Source of the DNA: JALSRK01 sp964461995
GTDB lineage: Bacteria > Acidobacteriota > Terriglobia > Bryobacterales > Bryobacteraceae
Assembly: GCA_964461995.1 (NCBI GenBank)
Contig: CAYWXL010000009.1
Coordinates: forward strand, 37,251-101,250
Length of the DNA: 64,000 bases
Direction of reading: 5' to 3'
Within the stretch, counting starts at the first letter, position 1. Every line of letters starts with the position of its first letter. A program made the translations under genes and the position numbers. The notes below the pieces were generated by a model, which did not search any database, was not told where the DNA came from, and saw only the letters and a list, made by a program, of their open reading frames with translations. Below, piece by piece: positions 25,101 to 34,119 of the stretch.

Positions 25101-26467
25101 AGAAGAGCCGAATCCTGATCGTCGAGGACGAGGAGAAGCTGCGCCGAGTCATCCAGTTGCAGCTCACTGCGGCCGGCTACGAGGTCGAGCAAGCCGGAAC
25201 CGCCGAGGAAGGCCTCCGGCTGGCTGATGGGGCGCACCTGATCCTCACCGACCTCCGCCTGCCCGGGATGGACGGCATCGAACTGATCCGGAAGCTGCGG
25301 GAACAGAACTCCCAGACCCCGATCATCGTGATGACCGCTTTCGGCACCGTCGAGAACGCGGTCGAAGCCATGAAGCTCGGAGCCGTGGACTTCCTGCCCA
25401 AGCCATTCTCGATGGATCACTTGATGACCGTCATTGAGAAGGCCCTCGAAGTCCGCGCCCTGCGCGACGAGAACCTCCGCCTCCGGCAGGAGCTCGACCG
25501 CCGGTACTGCTTCGACAACATCATCGGACGCAGCCCCGCCATGCAGGAGATCTTCGCCACCATCGAGCGGGTGGCGCCGACGCGGGCCACCGTGCTGATC
25601 GCCGGTGAAAGCGGCACCGGTAAGGACCTGATCGCCCGCGCCATCCATCACCATTCGCCCCGCCGCGACAAGCCTTTCGTCAAGATCAACTGCGCCGCCA
25701 TCCCCGAGAATCTCATGGAAAGCGAGCTGTTCGGTTACGAGAAAGGCGCTTTCACCGGCGCGGTGACGAGCAAGCCCGGCAAGTTCGAACAGGCCGACAC
25801 CGGCACGGTCTTCCTCGATGAGATCGGCGACGTGCCGCCGAGCGTCCAGGTGAAGCTGCTTCGTGTGCTTCAGGAACGGGAGTTCGAGCGCCTCGGCAGC
25901 AACAAGACGCGCCACATCGACGTCCGGGTGCTGGCGGCCACCAACGCCGATCTACGGGCGGCGCTGGAGAGCGGCGAGTTCCGCGAGGACCTCTACTACC
26001 GACTCAACGTCGTGCCGATCAACGTCCCGCCCTTGCGGGAGCGCAAAGAAGACATCCCCGCCTTGGTCGAGCATTTCATCCGCAAGCACCGCGAGGATCT
26101 CGGAAGCCGCGTCGAATCTATCTCCGAGGAGGCCCTCGACGTCTTGATGCGGTATCACTGGCCGGGCAACGTGCGGGAACTGGAGAACGTGATCGAGCGC
26201 AGCCTGGTGCTCTGTCCTGGCGACCGGCTCGAAGCCGGCGACATCCGCCTGGACACGGCCAGAAAGGCGGCCCCTCCAGCCGACGGCTTCCTCCCGCCCG
26301 GCAAGACGCTCCAAGAGTACGAGCACGACCTCATCCGGAAGGCTCTCGAGCTTGCCAAAGGCAACAAGAGCCAGGCGGCGCGGCTGCTAGGCTTGACCCG
26401 GAACGCCCTTCGTTACCGGCTTTCCCAAATGGGCCTCGGCGGCGAGGAGAACAAGGGCGGTTCCTGA
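25097..26467 (+). CDS. NtrC-family sigma-54-dependent response regulator
   Basis: A 456-aa three-domain activator. The receiver (1-120) has the acidic pocket VEDEE, phospho-Asp52 in LILTDLRLPGMDG, and Lys in LPKPF. The AAA+ domain (about 140-375) has Walker A GESGTGKD (170-177), the sigma-54-contacting loop GAFTGA (217-222), Walker B TVFLDEIGD and the arginine-finger region. The C-terminal Fis-type helix-turn-helix is KGNKSQAARLLGLTRNALRYRLSQMGL. It is translationally coupled to the kinase. Targets are unknown; no -24/-12 promoter was recognised nearby. Confidence 0.95.
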   Translation: MKKSRILIVEDEEKLRRVIQLQLTAAGYEVEQAGTAEEGLRLADGAHLILTDLRLPGMDGIELIRKLREQNSQTPIIVMTAFGTVENAVEAMKLGAVDFLPKPFSMDHLMTVIEKALEVRALRDENLRLRQELDRRYCFDNIIGRSPAMQEIFATIERVAPTRATVLIAGESGTGKDLIARAIHHHSPRRDKPFVKINCAAIPENLMESELFGYEKGAFTGAVTSKPGKFEQADTGTVFLDEIGDVPPSVQVKLLRVLQEREFERLGSNKTRHIDVRVLAATNADLRAALESGEFREDLYYRLNVVPINVPPLRERKEDIPALVEHFIRKHREDLGSRVESISEEALDVLMRYHWPGNVRELENVIERSLVLCPGDRLEAGDIRLDTARKAAPPADGFLPPGKTLQEYEHDLIRKALELAKGNKSQAARLLGLTRNALRYRLSQMGLGGEENKGGS

Positions 26468-26506
26468 ACGGCGCCCCGCCCGAACGGCTTCCGACCCGTC
26501 TTCCCG

Positions 26507-28231
26507 CTAGCGGCAGGGATCCGCGTCCGGATCCACCCCGAAGGCGCGGTGGATGTCGCGTAGCGTCAGCGTGCCCACGAGTTCGTTCGGGTTAGCGCGG
26601 CTGATCACCGGCAGCACCGGATGGCCTGCGATCACCCGCATCGCATTGTCTAGGGCGATATCCGGGTAAAGCCGGGGTGTGGGATCGCGGAAGATCACCT
26701 GTTCGAGGGGCTGGTCGCCGCGGCCTTCGGCGGCGGCCGCCTCGAGTTCCTTCCGGCAGACCCAGGTCCACATGCCGTGCCCGATCTTCACCAGCCGGTG
26801 CTCGTCGCTTTCGTCCCGGAGCAGCTCGAGGGCGGTCTTGACTTTGGTGCGCGGGCCGAAGACCGCGTGCGGCCGTTGCATGGCGTCCTCCACCCGCAGC
26901 CGGCGCGTTTCCCGCTCCGCCTCTACGCTCGGGAGGTCCAGCCCCTCCTCTCTGGCGTGCATCTGGAAGAAGGGGACGCGCTGCAAGCGCCGTGAGATCA
27001 AGTACGCGATTGTGTTTGCGATCATCACCGGCGCGATGATCATGTAGCTGCGGCTGACTTCGAACACCATGAAGACGCTCGTCATCGGAGCCCGAAAGAC
27101 GCCCGTGAAGAAAGTACCCATTCCGACGAGCACATAGGCGTCCGTCGAGCTCGTCGGGAACAACTGGAGCTGATCGGCGAGGGAGCCGAGGGCCCCGCCG
27201 ATCATGGCTCCGGCGAAGATCGTGGGCGCGAACATCCCCCCGGGAGTTCCCGCGCTGAAACACAGCAACGTCACCAGGATCTTCAGCAGGCCGAGGGCGA
27301 GCAGCATCGTCCACGGGAAACGGTTGTGGAGCGCTCCGTCCACCGCCTCGTAGCCGACGCCCATCACCTGGGGGAACCAGATTCCCACCACGCCCACCGC
27401 CACTCCCGCGATACCGGGCAGCAAGTATTGCGACCATCTGGGCAGGACCCCCAGGCGCCGCCTCAGGAGCCCGATCGTCTTCATGAAGGCCACCGCCAGC
27501 AGGCCGCCGGCGACCCCGATCAAGGCGTGGACGGTCAGCTCCATCGGGTCTTCAATCCGGAATGCCGGCACCTGGAAAAGCGGCTCGTCTCCCAGGAACG
27601 TCCGGCTGACAATCACTGCCGACGTCGCCGCCAGCACGATGGAGCCCAACACCCCCATCTGCCAGCCCACCACGACCTCTTCCATGACGAACAGCACGCC
27701 AGTGATCGGCGCGTTGAAGGCCGCGGCGATGCCGGCGGCGGCTCCCACCGGCGCGATCATCCGCATCGTGTCCCGCGCGAGCCGGAACGCGCGCCCCAGC
27801 AGGGACGCCACGCCGGCGCCCATTTGCAGAGCCGGGTCTTCAGGCCCGAGCGAGTTGCCCGTTCCCAATGAGATGGAACAGGCCATGAACTTGCCCAGCA
27901 CCGTGCTGAACGGCACGTGCCCGTCGTAGATATAGACGGCCGCCTTCGCCTGATTCACTCCGCTACCGCGCGCCTTCTTGAAGACGAACCACACCAGGCC
28001 CGCAGCGACCATCCCTCCAATCGCCGGCGACAAAACCGTCGCCATCCGTGTTTGTTCGGCCAGCGTGCCCACGGCGTACCACCGGATGAAGTCGATCGAG
28101 ATGTGGAAACAGACGACGAGAAGCCCGGCGAAGATGCCGATCAAAGTAGAGAGCAGCAGGAAACGCTGCGCCTCGGTCATCCCGAACTGCGGCAACGAGA
28201 CTTTCAACGACGGCGGCCAGGGTCTCGGCAT
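26507..28231 (-). CDS. ClC-family chloride channel/antiporter with C-terminal CBS-like region
   Basis: A 574-aa ClC protein. The transmembrane part (about 20-430) holds three anion-pathway motifs in variant form: GSGVN (89-93) instead of GSGIP, GPEDP (129-133) instead of GREGP but keeping the gating Glu131, and GGMFAPTIFAGA. GTFFTGVFRAPMTSVFMVFE carries the later pore helix. Residues about 450-570 form a cytosolic part with two CBS-like halves (VEDAMQRPHAVFGP, DNAMRVIAGHPVLPVISRANPNELVGTLTLRDI). ATG 28231 follows the TPR gene stop by five bases with GAGAAGA before it; an earlier in-frame start lies inside the TPR gene. Whether it is a channel or a 2Cl-/H+ exchanger is undecided. Confidence 0.85.
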   Translation of the reverse strand: MPRPWPPSLKVSLPQFGMTEAQRFLLLSTLIGIFAGLLVVCFHISIDFIRWYAVGTLAEQTRMATVLSPAIGGMVAAGLVWFVFKKARGSGVNQAKAAVYIYDGHVPFSTVLGKFMACSISLGTGNSLGPEDPALQMGAGVASLLGRAFRLARDTMRMIAPVGAAAGIAAAFNAPITGVLFVMEEVVVGWQMGVLGSIVLAATSAVIVSRTFLGDEPLFQVPAFRIEDPMELTVHALIGVAGGLLAVAFMKTIGLLRRRLGVLPRWSQYLLPGIAGVAVGVVGIWFPQVMGVGYEAVDGALHNRFPWTMLLALGLLKILVTLLCFSAGTPGGMFAPTIFAGAMIGGALGSLADQLQLFPTSSTDAYVLVGMGTFFTGVFRAPMTSVFMVFEVSRSYMIIAPVMIANTIAYLISRRLQRVPFFQMHAREEGLDLPSVEAERETRRLRVEDAMQRPHAVFGPRTKVKTALELLRDESDEHRLVKIGHGMWTWVCRKELEAAAAEGRGDQPLEQVIFRDPTPRLYPDIALDNAMRVIAGHPVLPVISRANPNELVGTLTLRDIHRAFGVDPDADPCR

Positions 28232-28236
28232 TCTTC

Positions 28237-29364
28237 TCAACTCGCCAACTGTTGCAAGACCAGAATGAGGGCCCGGTCGGGTTTCGGCGGACTCGGACAA
28301 TTCAGGCGGCGGTACTGCTCGAGTTGCTCGGCCAGCGCGATGTTCTCCTCCACGGCTTCCGCCGTCCGCCGTTGGCGGATCTTACCCGCGATCAGGCGGT
28401 CGGCTTTGTCAAGCATCGCCCGGACCTCCTCCGGGAGGCTCTCCCGGTCCTCCGGCAAACAGTAATCGAGCGCCTTCCGGGCGCGCTCCACCAGGATCTG
28501 GCTCCGCCGCAGGCGCGTGTAGGAGCCCAAGCCGCGGATCATCGGATTCAAACTGATCACTTCCGTCGCCAGCTCGTACTGCGCGCGGCTGCGGGAATCC
28601 TCCGGATTCAGAGTGAGGGCGCGGGCGTACGCCGTGCGCGCTGAAAAATAGTGCCCCATGGCGAACTCGGCATCTCCCAGGCCGGCGAAGGCCTCCGCGT
28701 CCCGGCGGTCGGCCTGCGTAACCTCCGTGAACACCTTCGCCGCGTTGGCGTAGGATTTCGCGGATAGAAAAAGACGTCCGATCTTCTTTTTCAGTTCCGG
28801 GTCTTCGGGAACTTCCTCCAGCAACCGGAGCAGCTCCGCTTCCATTGCCCGCAGCTCGCCGTTTTCTTCGAAAAGGCGTATGAGTTCGAACCGGGTTTGG
28901 ATACGGTGCTCGAGCGGGTTTTCCGGCCACAGCCCGTAGATTGCCCTCTGGTAATATTGCACGGCGAGTTCCAGGTCCCCCCGCCGCGCGTAGATCCTGG
29001 CCAACATCAAGTTCGCGACGCCGTTGGCCGGGTCGGTCCGGGTGAGCTGCTTCAGGTAGGTCTCGGCCTCCTCGGTACGGCCGATCTCGACCAGCGCAAG
29101 CGCCAGCGCTTGCAGGTACTTCTCCTCGTCGCGCTTGAGGCTCAATGCCGCCGTATAGAGCCGGATAGCCTCTTCGTACCGGCCGGCCGCCGCCGCCTCT
29201 TGCCCGGCCACGTACTGCCGCTCGGCGCGCTCTTGCTTCTCCCGGTTATAGGCGCGGGTGAGGAAGCCCGTCGCCAGAAACAACAAACCCATTGTGGAGA
29301 AGGCGACCGCCAGCACACGGGGGGTCGTGCGCGAGAGGAACGGACCGATCTGGTCAGGATGCAT
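28237..29364 (-). CDS. Membrane-anchored TPR protein
   Basis: A 375-aa protein with one N-terminal membrane helix (about 17-38) and at least five tetratricopeptide repeats between residues 45 and 265. Examples are YVAGQEAAAAGRYEEAIRLYTAALSLK, YLQALALALVEIGRTEEAETYLKQL and AFAGLGDAEFAMGHYFSARTAYARALTLNP. The C-terminal 110 residues are helical and charged with no recognisable domain. It lies between two ClC genes in the same orientation, 70 bp after the first and 5 bp before the second, so it is probably part of their complex or assembly. No enzymatic motif was seen. Confidence 0.82.
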   Translation of the reverse strand: MHPDQIGPFLSRTTPRVLAVAFSTMGLLFLATGFLTRAYNREKQERAERQYVAGQEAAAAGRYEEAIRLYTAALSLKRDEEKYLQALALALVEIGRTEEAETYLKQLTRTDPANGVANLMLARIYARRGDLELAVQYYQRAIYGLWPENPLEHRIQTRFELIRLFEENGELRAMEAELLRLLEEVPEDPELKKKIGRLFLSAKSYANAAKVFTEVTQADRRDAEAFAGLGDAEFAMGHYFSARTAYARALTLNPEDSRSRAQYELATEVISLNPMIRGLGSYTRLRRSQILVERARKALDYCLPEDRESLPEEVRAMLDKADRLIAGKIRQRRTAEAVEENIALAEQLEQYRRLNCPSPPKPDRALILVLQQLAS

Positions 29365-29434
29365 CTAACCTAATCCAGGATACAAGGTGTCGCAACGCAG
29401 ACCGCGTAAAGGCAGCCGAAAACCTGTCTCTGGA

Positions 29435-30877
29435 TCAGTCGGCCGCCGGGCTGGGCTTCGGTTCCGGCGCCCGTTCGGGCTCCTCGATATACGGATAGTG
29501 GATGCCGCGCAGGTAAAGTTTCAACGTGTAAATGCTGTGCGGCAGGAGCTGGTGCGAGATGTAGACGCTCCCCACCGTGGCCGTCATCAGCGGCAGGATG
29601 ATCCGGTAATCGTTCGTCATCTCGAACAGAATCAGGATCGAGGTCGTCGGCGCCTTGGCCGCCGCGGCGAAGAACGCCGCCATCCCGACCATGGCGTAAG
29701 CCCCGGATCCCGCTGTCCAGTCCGGAAACGCCGCGTGGATCAGCATGCCGTAGGCGCCGCCGAGCATGGCGCCCATGTACAGGCTCGGGGCGAAAACGCC
29801 GCCAGAGCCGCCCGAGCCCAGCGTCGCGCAGTTCGCCACCATCTCCATCACGAACAGCGCCAGCAACAGCTCGAACGAAAAGCGCACCCACAAGGCCGAG
29901 TCCATCGCCGGGAATCCAGCGCCGTAGACCTGCGGGAAGAACCGCAAAATCAAGCCGACGAACAGGCCGCCGAACGCCGGTTTCGCCCAGTCCGGGAACT
30001 CCCACTGCTGAAACCATTCCTCGGTGCGGTAGAGCAGGCGCACGTAAGCGATGGCCGCCAGGCCCACGATCAACCCCAGGATGAAGTACAGGGGAAGCTC
30101 CCGGCTGCTCAGCAGCTCGTAGGCAGTGACGTGGAACGCCGGGTAGTTTCCCAGATAATGCCGGGCGATCACCGCCGAGCTCAGCGATGTCAGCATGACC
30201 AGTAGGAAGTCCGCCTGGATGCGTCGCATCAGCACCTCCATGGCGAAGATCGCACCGGCGATGGGCGCATTGAAGGTGGCCGCAATTCCACCGGCGGCGC
30301 CGCAGGCCACGAGGGTTCGGATGTTGCGCGACGTGAGGTTGGCCAACTGCCCGATGGTGGATCCAATACCGGCGCCGATCTGCACCATCGGCCCCTCGCG
30401 TCCCGCCGCGCCGCCGAAGCCGATCGTCAGCGACGAGGCCACCACCTTGACCATCACCACCCGCCGCCGGATCCGCCCCCCATGCGCCGCCAGCGCCGTC
30501 ATCACCTCCGGCACCCCATGGCCCTTGGCTTCCTTGGCGAACCTCTGGATCAGCGGCCCTGCCAGCAGACCTCCGATCGCCGGCAACAGCACCAGCTTCG
30601 ACGGGCCGAAGACCTCCAGCATTCCGGCAATCGGGCCCTGGGCCAGTTCCGTCAACCATTCCAAAAACAAGATGAAGGTCACCGAGCCGAAGCCGGTGAG
30701 CAATCCCACCACCACGGCCAGGAAAATCAGATAGTTCTGCGACGGCAAGAACGAGGAGCGGAACCAGCCCGACGGGGCCGCCCAACCCCGGGCCAGCGCC
30801 GCTGGCCGCTGCCACATTATCCGTGCCCCGCCGATCCGGTCCCGAAAACGGTCCCAGCCTCCGCCCGTCCATTTCAT
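29435..30877 (-). CDS. ClC-family chloride channel/antiporter, no CBS domain
   Basis: A 480-aa ClC protein with canonical anion-pathway motifs: GHGVPEV (119-125), GREGPMVQIGAG (159-170) with the gating Glu161, and GSGGSGGVFAPSLYMGA. The later AMVGMAAFFAAAAKAPTTSILILFEM is the helix that follows the pore. There is no cytosolic CBS pair, unlike the paralogue at 26507-28231. The start at 30877 overlaps the stop of the HtrA-like gene (ATGA), implying coupled translation; upstream in-frame sequence belongs to that gene. Glu at the external gate is kept; the internal proton-glutamate could not be assigned with confidence. Confidence 0.88.
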   Translation of the reverse strand: MKWTGGGWDRFRDRIGGARIMWQRPAALARGWAAPSGWFRSSFLPSQNYLIFLAVVVGLLTGFGSVTFILFLEWLTELAQGPIAGMLEVFGPSKLVLLPAIGGLLAGPLIQRFAKEAKGHGVPEVMTALAAHGGRIRRRVVMVKVVASSLTIGFGGAAGREGPMVQIGAGIGSTIGQLANLTSRNIRTLVACGAAGGIAATFNAPIAGAIFAMEVLMRRIQADFLLVMLTSLSSAVIARHYLGNYPAFHVTAYELLSSRELPLYFILGLIVGLAAIAYVRLLYRTEEWFQQWEFPDWAKPAFGGLFVGLILRFFPQVYGAGFPAMDSALWVRFSFELLLALFVMEMVANCATLGSGGSGGVFAPSLYMGAMLGGAYGMLIHAAFPDWTAGSGAYAMVGMAAFFAAAAKAPTTSILILFEMTNDYRIILPLMTATVGSVYISHQLLPHSIYTLKLYLRGIHYPYIEEPERAPEPKPSPAAD

Positions 30878-32250
30878 GACTGAGTCCCCTCGACGACGAC
30901 GACACGGACGCGGTCGCGGCGCCGGATCAGGAACGCAGTCTTCCGCGGATCGTTCTCGTATCGCTCGAAGGCGCTGGCGTCGCGCTCCCGCAGCCGTTTC
31001 CCGTTGACGCCGATGATCCGGTCGCCTTTCGCTAACCCCGCTTGGGCCGCCGGACTCTGCGGCCGCACCTGGACCACCAGCCAACCGTCGCCGGACCACT
31101 CTGTGTGAAGGCCCAGCCGGGGATACAGGCGCAAACGCGGCTCCACCGGGCGACAATGACTGTCGGGGATTCGGGTGCCGCCCGCCACCCGGCGGCCGTC
31201 CCGGATCACCCGGTACCGGACCAACGCTCCCGGCTCTTGTTCCCGGTAGAGCCGATTGAACTCCTCGGCGGTGCGCACGGGTTTGCCGTCCCAGGCCACC
31301 AGGATGTCTCCCTCACGGATCGAAGGCTCGGGCACGAAAGCGTCCGGCCGCACCCGTTCCACCAGGACTCCCTCCCGCACTCCCAGCAACTCCCGCGCAT
31401 CATCATCCAGATCGCTCACCTCGATGGCCTGGCAAGGTGAGCCGTGCGTCAGCCGGTCCACCAGCGCCGGAATCGCGTCCGCCGGGAGGATGCGGTATCC
31501 TTCGGCCGTCTTCACGGCCACCCCAACCAATTCCCCGTCGAGATCCACGATGGCCGCAGCCTCGCAAGACTCGGGAAACGGCAGCGCGAACTCGACCTGG
31601 CTGGCATGCTCCCCGGAACGCCGCGTGAACCGGGTGACATAGCCCGGGATTACTTCGACCTGGTCCTCCGGCAGGAGGCTGACGGCCACCACGTAAGAGC
31701 CCGGCCGCAAACCCGGAAACTCATGCAGGTTGAAGTTGCCCACGCCTTGCGGCTGCTTCACCGCGAACAGCGCCACGTCCTTTTCGGTGTCCACTCCCAA
31801 CAAGCGGTAGGCCGGTGACGAAACCGCGGGCTGTTCGGAAACCGTCAAGGCCTCTCCTTCTCCTGTCGCCGGTACGAACTCGGCCTCCACCTCGTCGGCG
31901 GCCTTGGCCGTCGTCAGGGCCACGCCGGGCGCGATCATGATCCCAGGGTGATTGCCCGGCCCGATCAGGACGAGTTTATTCCGCACGATCTCTGCCACCT
32001 GCCACCAGTAGTCAGATTGGTACGTCAAGGGGCTTTTCTCCAACGACGGCCGCAGTGACGGAGCCGTGATCGGCGGCAGCGGAAGATCAAGGCGGGGCGG
32101 CTCGGAACGCGGATTCTCTTCGGTAATGGCCCCGTGGATCAGGACCGCGGCGACCACGCCCACGACCATCACGGGGAACAGCAAACGGCGCTCGTGCAAC
32201 CCCCGGACGCCCGGCAGGGCAAGCAAACGGGAAACAAATCGTTTCAACAA
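30874..32250 (-). CDS. HtrA/DegP-like pseudoprotease with two PDZ domains
   Basis: A 458-aa membrane-anchored protein (helix about 24-41). Residues about 85-265 follow the trypsin-like layout of HtrA proteases. However, the His position is lost (GVALTTAKAADEVEAEF where active enzymes have TNNHVV), and the Ser loop is replaced (PESCEAAAIVDLDGELVG instead of GNSGGPLVNLDGEVIG). Only the Asp (EKDVALFAVK, Asp158) remains. Two PDZ domains follow at about 275-355 (GVREGVLVERVRPDAF, IREGDILVAWDGKPV) and 370-455 (SPAAQAGLAKGDRIIGVNGKRL). It probably binds unfolded or membrane proteins without cutting. It is coupled by a 4-bp overlap to a ClC gene, so a partner or regulator role for the channel is inferred. 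Confidence 0.82.
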   Translation of the reverse strand: MLKRFVSRLLALPGVRGLHERRLLFPVMVVGVVAAVLIHGAITEENPRSEPPRLDLPLPPITAPSLRPSLEKSPLTYQSDYWWQVAEIVRNKLVLIGPGNHPGIMIAPGVALTTAKAADEVEAEFVPATGEGEALTVSEQPAVSSPAYRLLGVDTEKDVALFAVKQPQGVGNFNLHEFPGLRPGSYVVAVSLLPEDQVEVIPGYVTRFTRRSGEHASQVEFALPFPESCEAAAIVDLDGELVGVAVKTAEGYRILPADAIPALVDRLTHGSPCQAIEVSDLDDDARELLGVREGVLVERVRPDAFVPEPSIREGDILVAWDGKPVRTAEEFNRLYREQEPGALVRYRVIRDGRRVAGGTRIPDSHCRPVEPRLRLYPRLGLHTEWSGDGWLVVQVRPQSPAAQAGLAKGDRIIGVNGKRLRERDASAFERYENDPRKTAFLIRRRDRVRVVVVEGTQS

Positions 32251-32351
32251 TCTCAGTATTCATGATATTGCAGCCCGCGGCGCGGAGCGCTTTTTCGGCG
32301 GAAGGGGCGGTGGAGGGCCGCATCAGCCCGGCTACACTGAAGGATTCACCC

Positions 32352-33101
32352 ATGGGTTGGACCTTGGATTCTTCGGTAACGACGCTCGTACTCATCCGCC
32401 ATGGCCAGGCTTCGTATCTCGAGGGCGACAGCTACGACCGGCTGTCCCCTCTTGGCGAGCGCCAGGCCCGGCTTCTCGGTGAGTATTGGGGCCGGCGGGG
32501 CGTCCGGTTCGGCGCGGTTTACTCCGGGCCCGCCGAGCGCCACCGCCGGACCGCCGAGATCGCTGCCGCAGCGGCTGCAGCGCAAGGGACGAAATGGCCC
32601 GCCGTCACGATCCTGGACGACTTCGACGAGTTCCCCGGCGAAGAGATCATGCGTAGGCTCGGGCCGGTTCTCGTGGAACGCCATGCCCACATCCGGGAAA
32701 TGTTCACGGCCTTCGAGAACGCCTCCAGCAAAGAAGAGCGCAAGCGCGTCCTCGACCGGCTGTTCTACGAAGTGGCGGTCCGCTGGGTCGAAAGCGAAGT
32801 GACTTCACCCGAGGTCGAAACCTTCGAAGACTTCTACGCGCGGGTCAAACGGGGGGTGGATCGTATCCTGTCCGGCGCGGACGAGAGCCTCCGGGTGGCG
32901 GTCTTCACCTCCGGCGGCCCCACTGCGGTGACGGTCTCCCTCGCCCTCGACGTCCCGCCGCGCAAGACCTTGGAGCTTGCCTTCAGCCCGCGGAACGCCT
33001 CGTTCACCGAGTTCTACGTAGTTGGTGGCTCCCTGCGCTTGAGCGCGTTCAACTGTTTTCCGCATCTGGACGGCCGGCCAGAACTGCTCACCTACCGCTA
33101 G
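32352..33101 (+). CDS. Histidine phosphatase (phosphoglycerate-mutase-like) family protein
   Basis: A 249-aa branch-1 histidine phosphatase. The catalytic RHG is in LVLIRHGQASYL near residue 16, with the R of SPLGERQARLLGEYW and the Glu/His region AVYSGPAERHRRTAEIAA. The late catalytic His expected in an ASHGG-type motif is replaced here by VFTSGGPTAVTVS, so the second catalytic His appears to be absent; activity may be reduced or altered. ATG 32352 has GAAGGA upstream; an earlier in-frame start (32262) falls in the divergent promoter region of the HtrA-like gene. It is followed 23 bp later by an APH-type kinase. Confidence 0.78.
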   Translation: MGWTLDSSVTTLVLIRHGQASYLEGDSYDRLSPLGERQARLLGEYWGRRGVRFGAVYSGPAERHRRTAEIAAAAAAAQGTKWPAVTILDDFDEFPGEEIMRRLGPVLVERHAHIREMFTAFENASSKEERKRVLDRLFYEVAVRWVESEVTSPEVETFEDFYARVKRGVDRILSGADESLRVAVFTSGGPTAVTVSLALDVPPRKTLELAFSPRNASFTEFYVVGGSLRLSAFNCFPHLDGRPELLTYR

Positions 33102-33124
33102 CCGCGGCCCCTGGAGACGCACCA

Positions 33125-34066
33125 ATGAGCTTCCCCGAAACCCTCCTCGAACAGCTCGTCCGCCCGTATCTCACCGAACCGCCCCGGGGGTTCCGCTTCC
33201 ACCGCATCCCGACCGGGAAGTTCAACACCTCCTACTTCGTCGAAGCCGGCCCCGGCGAGTATGTCCTGCGCATCGCCCCGCCCTCCGACGCTGTGTTCTG
33301 CTTCTACGAGCGGGGCATGATGCGGCAGGAGCCGGGGCTCCATGCCCTGCTCCGGGAGAAGACCCGCGTGCCGGTCGCCCGGGTGGTCGCCTTCGACGAC
33401 TCCCATTCCGTGATCCCCCGCGACTACATCCTCATGGAGCGGTTGCCCGGCCGCCCGCTCACCGAAGCTTGGGGCGTCGATACCGATCACGTGTTCGGCC
33501 AGGTGGGCCGCTGCCTCGCCGAAGTCCACGCCCTGCACGCCGAACGCTACGGCTACCTCGGCGAGCACCGTCCCATGGAGCCGCAGCCCACCTGGGCGGA
33601 CGCCTTCCACGTCATGTGGAACACGCTCATCGACGACATCGTCGCTGTCGGCTATTACGGCGACGAGGAAAGCGGTCACTTGCGCCGCCTGCTTGACGGC
33701 TCCATCCGCTTCTTCGACCGTCCCGTGCCCGCCAGCCTGCTCCACATGGATATCTGGCACCAGAACCTTCTCGTGGACGCTTCGGGCGCGCTCACCGGAA
33801 TCGTCGATTGGGATCGCGCCCTCTGGGGCGACCCCGAGATCGAGTTCGCCGTCTTGGACTACTGCGGCGTCAGCGTCCCCGCCTTCTGGGAGGGCTATGG
33901 CCGCCCGCGTGACCTCTCGCCCGAAGCCCGCCGCCGCCAGGTCTTCTACCTGCTTTACGAGCTGCAGAAATACATCGTCATCCGCGCCGGCCGCAACCGC
34001 GATCCCGCCGCCGCCCGGCGCTACAAGGCGCAGGTGATGGACCTCGTCCGCCGCGCCTTTTCGTGA
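33125..34066 (+). CDS. Aminoglycoside-phosphotransferase-family kinase
   Basis: A 313-aa protein of the APH/ChoK kinase fold. Small-lobe features include FNTSYFVEAGPGEYVLRIAPP with the Lys position replaced by Arg. The catalytic loop is HMDIWHQNLLVD (HxDxxxxN) and the metal-binding Asp is in LTGIVDWDRALWGDPEIEF. The family phosphorylates small hydroxylated molecules such as aminoglycosides, choline, homoserine or macrolides. Nothing in the context suggests drug resistance; a metabolic substrate is more likely. It sits 23 bp after a histidine phosphatase gene, so a kinase/phosphatase pair on one metabolite is possible. Confidence 0.82.
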   Translation: MSFPETLLEQLVRPYLTEPPRGFRFHRIPTGKFNTSYFVEAGPGEYVLRIAPPSDAVFCFYERGMMRQEPGLHALLREKTRVPVARVVAFDDSHSVIPRDYILMERLPGRPLTEAWGVDTDHVFGQVGRCLAEVHALHAERYGYLGEHRPMEPQPTWADAFHVMWNTLIDDIVAVGYYGDEESGHLRRLLDGSIRFFDRPVPASLLHMDIWHQNLLVDASGALTGIVDWDRALWGDPEIEFAVLDYCGVSVPAFWEGYGRPRDLSPEARRRQVFYLLYELQKYIVIRAGRNRDPAAARRYKAQVMDLVRRAFS

Positions 34067-34119
34067 AGCCCGCCGCAGCGGTCCCGCCGCGGGACGCTTC
34101 TGATACGCTGATTCCTGCT

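Noticed and set aside
26507..32250. Fluoride riboswitch (crcB-type) in front of the ClC genes
   Set aside because: No conserved pseudoknot sequence was found in the spaces between these genes; most spaces are under 75 bp.
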